From Bacteroidales bacterium (GTDB lineage: Bacteria; Bacteroidota; Bacteroidia; Bacteroidales; 4484-276), in the NCBI GenBank assembly GCA_018400545.1, contig JAGYLT010000202.1:1-5035 (forward strand): a DNA stretch of 5,035 bases, in the 5' to 3' direction. Made by a program: the position numbers and the translations under genes. Under the pieces are notes generated by a model that ran no database searches, was not told where the DNA came from, and saw nothing but the letters and a program-made list of their open reading frames with translations. Below, in pieces: positions 1-5,035 of the stretch. The first letter of the stretch is position 1. The number at the start of each line of letters is the position of its first letter.

Positions 1-144
1 TAAATATTAAATGTTTTAAAAAGTGGACAAACTTATTTAATTTTTTTAAAAAGTTTTAATCAAAAGTTAATTTAGAACGATTCGTAATTTCGTTTCAACA
101 TATCCGGAGAATTAGCCTACATTATTCACAAAAATCGTGATCCA
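1..144. other. AT-rich intergenic stretch, no gene seen
   Basis: This left edge is very AT-rich and holds no credible reading frame on either strand. An 11-bp direct repeat, ttttaaaaagt, occurs at 14-24 and 44-54, exactly 30 bp apart. It is low-complexity and may be chance. The stretch is probably the tail of the spacer downstream of, or between, genes lying left of the window. Confidence 0.5.
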
Positions 145-192
145 TTGCCACGTCCTTCAGATACTATGTTAAAAACTGAATCACAACTGCTT

Positions 193-246
193 AAAAAATC
201 CTGAAAAATTTTATTTTTTCATTTTGAAAATTTTTCAGGATTTTTT
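193..246. terminator. 20-bp perfect AT-rich hairpin, possible bidirectional terminator
   Basis: The arm aaaaaatcctgaaaaatttt (193-212) pairs perfectly with aaaatttttcaggatttttt (227-246) around a 14-nt loop. The left arm begins with an A-run and the right arm ends with a T-run that continues to 247. A transcript from either strand would therefore give a stem followed by U residues, as expected of a bidirectional rho-independent terminator. GC content is low (only the central tcctga/tcagga bases), so strength is uncertain. On the plus strand it could end a gene left of the window. On the minus strand it would lie behind the better terminator at 416-454. Confidence 0.6.
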
Positions 247-272
247 TATCGAAGTTCGAAATTTCATAAAAT

Positions 273-292
273 CCACGCCCTGAAGGACGTGG
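273..292. repeat. REP-like short hairpin
   Basis: The 20-nt sequence ccacgccctgaaggacgtgg folds on itself into an 8-position stem with one C-A mismatch and a TGAA loop. This is the size and shape of a REP unit. It is the complete version of the element whose half-copy lies at 145-160. The structure is seen directly. Membership of a dispersed repeat family is an inference that needs other copies in the genome. Confidence 0.5.
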
Positions 293-295
293 CAA

Positions 296-415
296 CATAA
301 TTTTAGAATTTTTTGAATTAAGCAGGTTAGATACTCAATCTAAAAAAGCCAAAACCAAAAAGGAGCTACTTTAAAAAGAGGCAATATTTTTAGCTTATCC
401 CGGTCACCAAGCAAA
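296..415. other. Intergenic spacer, no gene seen
   Basis: This AT-rich spacer lies between the repeat cluster and the terminator of the minus-strand gene. An 8-bp stretch, ttaagcag (318-325), is complementary to ctgcttaa (187-194), but it is not nested with the other repeats and is short enough to be chance. No coding signal, RNA gene or promoter is convincing here. Confidence 0.4.
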
Positions 416-454
416 AAGTGCTGAAAAACACGCATATCGCATTTTTCAGCACTT
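416..454 (-). terminator. Rho-independent terminator of the Omp28-like gene
   Basis: A 13-bp perfect stem is formed by aagtgctgaaaaa (416-428) and tttttcagcactt (442-454), with a 13-nt loop. Read on the minus strand, the stem begins about 22 nt after the TAG stop at 477-479 and ends in a T-run (complement of 413-417). The plus-strand side is followed by A-rich rather than T-rich sequence, so it works for the leftward gene only. Confidence 0.85.
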
Positions 455-476
455 CAGAATAAAAAAAGATACTTTT

Positions 477-2147
477 CTAATCGATTACAGATATTTTCGT
501 TACCAGACGATCAATGTCCAGGTTAACCTCCATAAAATAGATGCCTTCGGGCATACCTGAGGTTTCATATGTAAGATTGTGGGTTCCGGATTGCAAAACA
601 CCGCTATGGATCGTTTTCATTTCCTGCCCAAGGCTGTTGAGCAATCTGATCTCCACATCGGCTTCATTAAACAAAACGAAAGACACAACACCGGCATCAG
701 TCACCGGATTCGGATAAATATTCAGGCGGTTATTCCGGGTCAATTCATCCATGCCCACCGAAACATCTCCAAGAAACATCTGGCTGGCTTCCGAACCAAA
801 GTCGCTACCGGTAAGAATCTGTGTTGATCCCTTAAAAAGACTAAAGAATCCCGGGAGTGAAATACCGTTTCCACCGGCGTCGTATATTGTGAACAACAAG
901 CAATCGGTGGTATTGAACTCCAGGGTTTCGCTGATGAAAGCACCCGGTGTTGAATAGGGGCCTCCTGAAAATACCACTTCCCCCTCAGGATTTACAACTT
1001 CCCAGGATGTTTCTTCGGGATTATCATCCAATTTGATCATCAGGTTCACTTCATCTTCCACAACGATGGAGCGATCGAAATTGAAGTAAAGCGTATCATT
1101 CAAAGGATATTCATCCCCGGTTCCGTTCACATTCGAAAAATAAACCTTCAACTGGTTTTCCTCCATCAGATCGAAATCAATTTCAGGAAGCATTACCCTT
1201 TTCAACTTCAGATATTCAACACTGCCACTCCAGCTAAACATTTGTTCCTCACCGCCATTAACATTATAATAAATGTCGGCGGAAGTTAGATTTTCAGCAC
1301 CAAAGTTAGCGATGGCAAGCTCCGGTTCAAAAGCATTCAGGCAAGTGGTTGAAGTAAGGTTGGTAATCCCGGCGGGTGCACCATCCACATCAAACAAGGG
1401 TTCAAAAGGCTCTTCGGAACTCACTCCGGATTGGTGAGCTTCTTTGGTATTGGAATTCTGAACAAAACCAACCACGCTGAGCTCATCATTATCGTAAACG
1501 TTTTCAAGTGCCCAGGTTTGGGCTATGATTTTGTATTCGCCGTCAACCCAGTTCGTCTTCAAAGCTGTTCCCGAAACCGTAGGCAGCATTTTTTTCATAA
1601 CATCGTAAAAATCGGTTTCCCCGTTAGATCCGGGGGGAGAATTGAAATCGATGAGTTTCTCGACCACCACGCAATGGCCACGCAGGAAATTTTCAGAGAT
1701 ATCCTGAGCTGCCTGGATGCGCATGAAAATGTAGATCGAATCTTCATCGGGTGACAGATAATGGTAAATGTCGATTTCTTCGAACGGGGACTCCTGGCTC
1801 GCATAACTGTCTAACATCGATTGAGAGACCTGAGAGGGTGCCCCGTTGAACTGCCCGTCAACAACAGCCCGTGGAACTGTATTGATTCCATAATAATCGA
1901 TCCTGGCCGAATTTTCCTCCACATTGTGGTTGTACATTGGATCATATCCGGGCCAGGAGGAATGATACTTAATAACAGAAACCATATCCTGGTTAGCCTG
2001 AAGCAAAGCATCAAAAGCCGGATTTTGCCCTGCGCATGGGCCACAGGAGGCGTTGGTTGCTTCTTCAACAAGCACACGTCTGTCGGCCTGTGCGTAAATC
2101 AATGTAATTGAGAATAGTAGCAATGATAATAGTAAATACTTCTTCAT
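477..2147 (-). CDS. Secreted Omp28-like thioredoxin-fold protein with T9SS sorting domain
   Basis: This is a 556-residue exported protein. Residues 1-19 are a signal peptide (MKK, Leu-rich core, cleavage likely after YA, leaving Gln20). Residues about 24-245 resemble the Omp28-related family: a thioredoxin-like fold with a redox-type CGPC motif at 35-38 in the context EATNASCGPC and a cis-proline-like TVPR at 90-93. Residues about 260-357 look like a CARDB/Ig-type beta domain. Residues about 366-460 contain ETSWEV (379-384) and DAGGNGI (423-429), a beta-sandwich signature common in secreted Bacteroidota proteins. Residues 475-556 form a type A T9SS C-terminal domain starting LNIYPNP, with GQ and PEGIYF motifs. 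It should be exported by Sec, carried across the outer membrane by T9SS, and left on the surface or released. Substrate and exact role are unknown; disulfide chemistry is only suggested by CGPC. It is monocistronic: a terminator lies behind it and the neighbouring gene is divergent. The ATG at 2145-2147 is supported by the signal peptide that follows it. Confidence 0.95.
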   Translation of the reverse strand: MKKYLLLSLLLFSITLIYAQADRRVLVEEATNASCGPCAGQNPAFDALLQANQDMVSVIKYHSSWPGYDPMYNHNVEENSARIDYYGINTVPRAVVDGQFNGAPSQVSQSMLDSYASQESPFEEIDIYHYLSPDEDSIYIFMRIQAAQDISENFLRGHCVVVEKLIDFNSPPGSNGETDFYDVMKKMLPTVSGTALKTNWVDGEYKIIAQTWALENVYDNDELSVVGFVQNSNTKEAHQSGVSSEEPFEPLFDVDGAPAGITNLTSTTCLNAFEPELAIANFGAENLTSADIYYNVNGGEEQMFSWSGSVEYLKLKRVMLPEIDFDLMEENQLKVYFSNVNGTGDEYPLNDTLYFNFDRSIVVEDEVNLMIKLDDNPEETSWEVVNPEGEVVFSGGPYSTPGAFISETLEFNTTDCLLFTIYDAGGNGISLPGFFSLFKGSTQILTGSDFGSEASQMFLGDVSVGMDELTRNNRLNIYPNPVTDAGVVSFVLFNEADVEIRLLNSLGQEMKTIHSGVLQSGTHNLTYETSGMPEGIYFMEVNLDIDRLVTKISVID

Positions 2148-2191
2148 GGTTAAAACGATTTGATGATTAAAAATTCTAATTATTAAATATG

Positions 2192-2199
2192 CAAATATA
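2192..2199 (-). promoter_or_regulatory. Candidate Bacteroidota -7 box for the Omp28-like gene
   Basis: The minus strand reads TATATTTG, a full match to the TAnnTTTG -7 element of Bacteroidota sigma-ABfr promoters. It would place the transcript start near 2185 and give a leader of roughly 37 nt before the ATG. A TTG lies upstream but at 15 nt rather than the usual 19-21 nt, so the -33 element is weak. The surroundings are AT-rich, so a chance match is possible. Confidence 0.5.
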
Positions 2200-2380
2200 T
2201 AAATTTAACAATTCCAATTTCTTATTAAGATTAAATTGAAATAGTTATTTTTGTTAAACATGATGGCACATCAAAATATATTAAATATTAACTTTCAATG
2301 CTTTAACGAATTTCGGAAAAAGAATAAAAACTGCTTATTCACTTAAAAAGTATCAGATTTCAGCGGTTTGCAAAATAACG
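2200..2380. other. Divergent intergenic region, no gene seen
   Basis: This AT-rich spacer lies between two divergent candidate promoters. Neither strand has a credible reading frame, and I saw no strong hairpin. Any operators for either gene would be expected here, but no clear palindromic site stands out. Confidence 0.5.
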
Positions 2381-2388
2381 TACATTTG
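2381..2388 (+). promoter_or_regulatory. Candidate Bacteroidota -7 box for the carboxylase operon
   Basis: The sequence tacatttg is a full TAnnTTTG match. The usual -33 TTG is not clear: about 20 nt upstream there is only TTT (2358-2360), and the closer TTTG at 2367-2370 is 10 nt away. The start of transcription would fall around 2395, right at a run of ten T (2395-2404), giving a long leader of about 180 nt before the ATG at 2575. Confidence 0.5.
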
Positions 2389-2394
2389 CAGCGC

Positions 2395-2574
2395 TTTTTT
2401 TTTTGCATAAAATTACGTAAGGTACTGATGAACAAACAATTGGAAAATGTCAATGGTTAAAATTCAGGGTGAAAGCGTAAATTGCATAAAAAGGAATCAA
2501 CATATCTGGTAATAAAATTTGTGAAAAGCTATAATTAACTAAAGAAACTAAGAAGACATTCAAAATAAAAGATC
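2395..2574 (+). other. Long 5' leader of the carboxylase operon, beginning with T10
   Basis: If the -7 box at 2381 is used, these bases are untranslated leader. It opens with a homopolymer of ten T (2395-2404). A 10-bp direct repeat, ttgcataaaa, occurs at 2403-2412 and 2482-2491. I found no GC-rich hairpin, riboswitch-like fold or leader terminator. The bases just before the start codon are A-rich with no Shine-Dalgarno, as is normal in Bacteroidota. Confidence 0.35.
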
Positions 2575-4122
2575 ATGGCAGAACAATCTAAATCACTAGA
2601 CCTCAGGCATCGCATGCGCAATGCGTTGCAGGGAGGAGGCCAAAAAGCCATCGAAAAGCAAAAAGCCACCGGTAAGCTTACCGCGCGCGAACGGATCATC
2701 GCATTGCTTGATCCAAAATCTTTTCATGAATACGACCTGTTTGTGCAGCATGCCGGCAAAGACTTCGACATGGACAAGAAATACCTGCCCGGCGATGGGG
2801 TGATTACCGGAACCGGTACCATCCTCGGTCATCCGGTTTGCATTTATGCACAGGACTTTACCGTGGCGGGCGGCTCACTGGGCTGGATGCATGCCAAAAA
2901 AATCACCAAAATCATGGACCACGCCATGAAACTGAAAGTGCCTTTGATCGGCATCAACGATTCGGGGGGTGCACGTATCCAGGAAGGGGTGAACTCGCTG
3001 GCAGGATATGGCGAAATCTTCTACAGGAATACGCAGGCATCGGGTGTTATCCCACAAATCTCCGTAATCCTCGGGCCATGTGCCGGCGGCGCAGTATATT
3101 CTCCCGCGCTCACCGATTTCGTGTTTGTGGTAGATAAAATTTCAAAAATGTTTATCACCGGCCCGGAAGTAATCAAAACGGTGCTTGGCGAGGAGATTAC
3201 CATGGAAGAGCTCGGCGGCGCCCGCACACATGCCGAAATTACAGGCAATGCCCACTTTTACGCCGAAAGCGAATTGGAGTGTTTCAGCCAGATTAAGCAA
3301 CTGGTGAGCTACATCCCATGGAACAATTTCAAAAAAGCAGACGCGTTCCCACCGAAAAAGCCCAACACACGAAAATTCAAGATCGATAATATCACTCCTG
3401 ATGATCCCAAGGAGCCTTACGATGTGCGCGACCTGATCAGAGCTGTAGCCGACGATTCAGAGTTTTTCGAAATTCAGGAATTGTTTGCTGCAAACATTGT
3501 AATTGGCTTTGCCCGTTTAGAAGGACACACGGTTGGATTCGTGGCCAATCAGCCACTGGTCCTCGCCGGTGTTTTGGACGTGGATTCCTCGGATAAAGCT
3601 GCACGTTTCATCCGCTATTGCGATGCCTTTAACATTCCGCTTGTTACCTTCGTTGACTTGCCGGGATATCTTCCGGGCGTTGAGCAGGAGCATGCAGGCG
3701 TAATCCGTCATGGCGCCAAAATTCTGTACGCCTATTCCGAAGCCACGGTTCCAAAAATTACATTAATCATCAGGAAAGCATACGGTGGTGGATATATTGC
3801 CATGTGCTCGCATCATCTGCGCGCCGACTTTGTATTTTCCTGGCCATCGGCTGAAATTGCCGTTATGGGGCCGGAAGGCGCTGCCAACATTATTTTCAGG
3901 AAAGAAATCAAGGAATCGGACGACCCGAACAAACTCAGGCAAAGCAAAATCAACGAATACCGTGAAAAGTTTGCCAACCCTTATGTTGCAGCAGCTTATG
4001 GCTATATTGATGCTGTGATTGAACCCGAAGAAACCAGGCATTTCCTAACCCATGCCTTAACTATATCAGACAACAAATCAGTGGTGACCCCGGAGAAAAA
4101 ACACGGCATCCCGCCATTTTAA
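2575..4122 (+). CDS. mmdA: Acyl-CoA carboxylase beta / methylmalonyl-CoA decarboxylase alpha (carboxyltransferase)
   Basis: This 515-residue biotin-dependent carboxyltransferase is full length for the family. It moves a carboxyl group between a biotin carrier and an acyl-CoA, most likely propionyl-CoA/(S)-methylmalonyl-CoA, in the cytoplasm. The N-terminal half (about 1-260) has TARERI at 36-41, the SGGARIQEG loop at 130-138 and GPCAGGAVYSPALTDF at 167-182, with an oxyanion-hole glycine pair at 171-172. The C-terminal half (about 280-515) has DLPGYLPGVEQEHAGVIRHG at 361-380, AYGGGY at 402-407 and EIAVMGPEGAAN at 427-438, and ends in the familiar KKHGIPPF. Ile408 occupies the position equivalent to the Asp that sets propionyl specificity in actinobacterial PccB; from memory, MmdA and the transcarboxylase 12S subunit also carry hydrophobic residues there, which favours the MmdA branch. 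A biotin carrier follows at 32 nt in the same operon. No biotin carboxylase or membrane decarboxylase subunit is adjacent, so decarboxylase versus carboxylase cannot be settled. The family assignment is firm and the symbol less so. Confidence 0.96.
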   Translation: MAEQSKSLDLRHRMRNALQGGGQKAIEKQKATGKLTARERIIALLDPKSFHEYDLFVQHAGKDFDMDKKYLPGDGVITGTGTILGHPVCIYAQDFTVAGGSLGWMHAKKITKIMDHAMKLKVPLIGINDSGGARIQEGVNSLAGYGEIFYRNTQASGVIPQISVILGPCAGGAVYSPALTDFVFVVDKISKMFITGPEVIKTVLGEEITMEELGGARTHAEITGNAHFYAESELECFSQIKQLVSYIPWNNFKKADAFPPKKPNTRKFKIDNITPDDPKEPYDVRDLIRAVADDSEFFEIQELFAANIVIGFARLEGHTVGFVANQPLVLAGVLDVDSSDKAARFIRYCDAFNIPLVTFVDLPGYLPGVEQEHAGVIRHGAKILYAYSEATVPKITLIIRKAYGGGYIAMCSHHLRADFVFSWPSAEIAVMGPEGAANIIFRKEIKESDDPNKLRQSKINEYREKFANPYVAAAYGYIDAVIEPEETRHFLTHALTISDNKSVVTPEKKHGIPPF

Positions 4123-4154
4123 TGTGTTAAATTTAATAAAACAGTTTGTAAACA

Positions 4155-4487
4155 ATGGAAAACGAAGAAAAATATACAGATCTTGACTTCAGCAAATTGT
4201 GGGTGGATGAGGTAAATTACAGAACAACCTTAACCAGAAAATACACCAATAAAAAACCTTATGAACCGCCAAACCTGAAAAGGATTAAAGCGTTTATTCC
4301 GGGAACCATTCGTGAGGTTTTTGTAAAACGCAAAAATAAGGTGAAGATGAACGACGACCTGCTGATTCTGGAAGCAATGAAAATGAGAAATGTGATCAAA
4401 GCACCCATTGACGGTACTATAAAATCGGTGAATGTGAAAACGGGACAGGCTGTCGCCAAGGATTTTATTCTGATCGAGTTTAGCTAA
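4155..4487 (+). CDS. Biotin carboxyl carrier protein of the carboxylase/decarboxylase
   Basis: This 110-residue protein carries biotin between active sites of the complex. Residues about 44-109 form a biotinyl/lipoyl-attachment domain: AFIPGTIREV at the start, then EAMKM at 73-77 with Lys76 as the biotinylated residue, then a mirrored half, APIDGTIKSVNVKTGQAV. Lys76 lies 34 residues from the C-terminus, the normal spacing. Residues 1-43 are a charged, aromatic-containing extension (VDEVNYRT, KKPYEPPN) rather than the long Pro/Ala linker found in many decarboxylase carriers. There is no membrane segment, so it is not fused to a gamma subunit. It starts 32 nt after the carboxyltransferase stop and is followed by a terminator, so the two are almost certainly cotranscribed. 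It corresponds in role to MmdC/AccB-type carriers; which name applies depends on the missing partner. A separate biotin ligase (BirA) must act on it. Confidence 0.95.
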   Translation: MENEEKYTDLDFSKLWVDEVNYRTTLTRKYTNKKPYEPPNLKRIKAFIPGTIREVFVKRKNKVKMNDDLLILEAMKMRNVIKAPIDGTIKSVNVKTGQAVAKDFILIEFS

Positions 4488-4510
4488 ATCACTTCAAAAT
4501 TTATACTAAT

Positions 4511-4545
4511 AAATGCCTTGTTCCTGCGGGATCAGGGCATTTTTT
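4511..4545 (+). terminator. Rho-independent terminator of the carboxylase operon
   Basis: The stem aaatgccttg (4511-4520) pairs with cagggcattt (4533-4542) through ten positions with one G-U. After a T-T mismatch, tcc pairs with gga around a TGCG loop. A T-run (4540-4545) and further T-rich sequence follow. It begins 24 nt after the biotin carrier stop codon and closes the two-gene operon. Confidence 0.9.
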
Positions 4546-4549
4546 GTTT

Positions 4550-4895
4550 GATCAGTTCCGGATCGAAAAACTTCATCTTATCCCTGATAAACGTCAAAGT
4601 ATCATCCCTGCCCCACCCCTTCCCGGATTAAGTGGCAAAAAGAAATGTAGCGTTTTATCGCCTGGAAGCTACCATTGCAGTAGATTACCGGGTAAAGTAA
4701 ACTTTGCCAAGGCCACCGATTTTCAATTTTTTAATATTCACGATACAATGCCTAATTTTCTTTTTAGATTATTGATTATCAATTGTTTAATCGTTTTATT
4801 TGATTTTCCTTCCCCACCATCTCTGTTTGTGACATGAAATAAGATCGTAATAGTGTGCTATTTTCGCCGCTTATTTAAATTCATTCTAAGTAATA
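4550..4895. other. Intergenic region upstream of the transporter gene
   Basis: I see no convincing gene in this stretch. Small palindromes occur: ttaccgggtaa at 4685-4695, attgattatcaat at 4771-4783, and an imperfect 8-bp inverted pair ggtaaagt/actttgcc at 4691-4707. They could be operator-like but are too short to assign. Two weak promoter candidates for the transporter exist: taaactttg near 4698-4706, with a TTG about 20 nt upstream, and tattttcg at 4859-4866. Confidence 0.4.
4859..4866 (+). promoter_or_regulatory. Weak candidate -7 box before the AbgT-family gene
   Basis: The sequence tattttcg matches TAnnTTTG except for one base (C for the last T) and lies 29 nt before the ATG at 4896, a reasonable leader length. 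No TTG is found at the expected -33 distance; the nearest TTTG is about 29 nt away. An alternative start site near 4710 cannot be excluded. Confidence 0.3.
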
Positions 4896-5035
4896 ATGGA
4901 AAATAACAAGCAACAAAAGAAGGATTTTATGAAGCGGATGCTTGATAAAATTGAAGTTGTGGGCAACAAGTTGCCGCAGCCGGTTACACTTTTTGCCATA
5001 CTGATGGGCATAACACTTTTACTTTCGTGGATATT
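4896..5035 (+). CDS. AbgT-family transporter, N-terminal fragment (runs off the window)
   Basis: Only the first 46 codons are present; the frame is open at the window edge. The visible protein has a basic cytoplasmic N-terminus (residues 1-20, Lys/Gln-rich), then the conserved motif GNKLPQP at 23-29, then a hydrophobic segment from about 30 onward (TLFAILMGITLLLSWI) that starts the first membrane helix. The pattern of an amphipathic DKIEVVGNKLPQP directly before the first helix matches AbgT (E. coli: VERIGNKVPHP), whose family exports or imports p-aminobenzoyl-glutamate and related compounds; some members are sulfonamide or antimetabolite efflux pumps. The substrate here is unknown. The start is chosen at 4896 because it gives the expected N-terminal length. 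It is separated from the carboxylase operon by a terminator and about 350 nt, so it is probably its own unit. Confidence 0.85.
   Translation, partial: MENNKQQKKDFMKRMLDKIEVVGNKLPQPVTLFAILMGITLLLSWI

Larger units (their letters stand above)
145..295. repeat. 16-bp inverted repeat flanking an AT-rich hairpin (REP/BIME-like)
   Basis: The left arm ttgccacgtccttcag (145-160) is the perfect reverse complement of the right arm ctgaaggacgtggcaa (280-295). The arms are about 120 nt apart, and a second 20-bp perfect inverted repeat sits between them. They are much more GC-rich than their surroundings. The right arm extends leftwards into a self-contained hairpin (273-292), whereas the left arm has only half of that hairpin. 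Two facing copies of one short palindromic unit around a spacer resemble the paired REP elements (BIMEs) mobilised by RAYT (IS200-like tyrosine) transposases. The repeat is directly visible. The REP/BIME identity is inferred, and no transposase is present in the window. Confidence 0.6.

Noticed and set aside
14..54. Direct repeat ttttaaaaagt at 14-24 and 44-54, 30 bp apart, considered as a short array
   Set aside because: There are only two copies, the sequence is AT low-complexity, and no third unit follows, so it is not a CRISPR array or a clear tandem repeat.
1821..2111. Plus-strand open frame of 96 codons opposite the start of the Omp28-like gene
   Set aside because: It is antisense to a clear secreted protein with a signal peptide and family motifs, and its own translation shows no recognisable feature.
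2428..2460. Ten-codon upstream frame (MNKQLENVNG) in the carboxylase leader
   Set aside because: It is too short to distinguish from chance, has no ribosome-binding signal or attenuator-like hairpin, and lacks any run of regulatory codons.
2838..3137. Alternative-frame open stretch of 99 codons inside the carboxyltransferase gene
   Set aside because: It lies wholly within a well-supported family gene in another frame and shows no domain; it is a shadow frame.
4123..4154. Possible internal promoter between the carboxyltransferase and biotin carrier genes (taaattta)
   Set aside because: The match to TAnnTTTG fails at the last base, the gap is only 32 nt and AT-rich, and cotranscription explains the arrangement better.
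4544..4837. Plus-strand reading frame of 97 codons between the carboxylase terminator and the transporter gene
   Set aside because: It would begin at a TTG inside the terminator's T-tract, has low-complexity and unconvincing composition, and shows no recognisable domain. It is most likely a chance open frame in the intergenic region.

Overview
The window looks like chromosomal DNA from a member of the Bacteroidota, probably a Bacteroidales/Marinilabiliales-type lineage. Three things point there: a secreted protein ending in a type IX secretion (T9SS) C-terminal sorting domain; candidate promoters carrying the TAnnTTTG -7 box typical of this phylum, with no Shine-Dalgarno sequence before the starts; and an AT-rich intergenic background around moderately GC-balanced genes. 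This assignment is inferred from sequence features, not from a search.

Layout from left to right. Positions 1-476 have no gene. They hold a set of inverted repeats: a 20-bp perfect AT-rich hairpin nested inside a 16-bp inverted repeat, one arm of which forms a REP-like hairpin, and then a terminator for the leftward gene that follows. Positions 477-2147 (minus strand) encode a 556-residue secreted Omp28-like/thioredoxin-fold protein with a CGPC motif and a T9SS tail. Positions 2148-2574 form a divergent intergenic region with one candidate -7 box for each direction and a T10 tract just after the rightward one. Positions 2575-4122 (plus) encode a carboxyltransferase subunit of the methylmalonyl-CoA decarboxylase/propionyl-CoA carboxylase family. 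It is followed 32 nt later by a 110-residue biotin carrier protein (4155-4487), and a strong rho-independent terminator (4511-4545) closes the two-gene unit. After about 400 nt with no convincing gene, positions 4896-5035 hold the start of an AbgT-family membrane transporter that runs off the window.

How the genes fit together: the carboxyltransferase and biotin carrier almost certainly work as one biotin-dependent enzyme on propionyl-CoA/(S)-methylmalonyl-CoA. The missing partner is not in the transcription unit: either a biotin carboxylase (for a carboxylase) or the Na+-pumping membrane beta and gamma subunits (for a decarboxylase). The secreted protein and the AbgT transporter appear to be separate transcription units with no obvious functional link. 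I found no convincing novel defence, mobile or RNA-based system. The most unusual material is the repeat structure at 145-295 and the reduced composition of the carboxylase operon.
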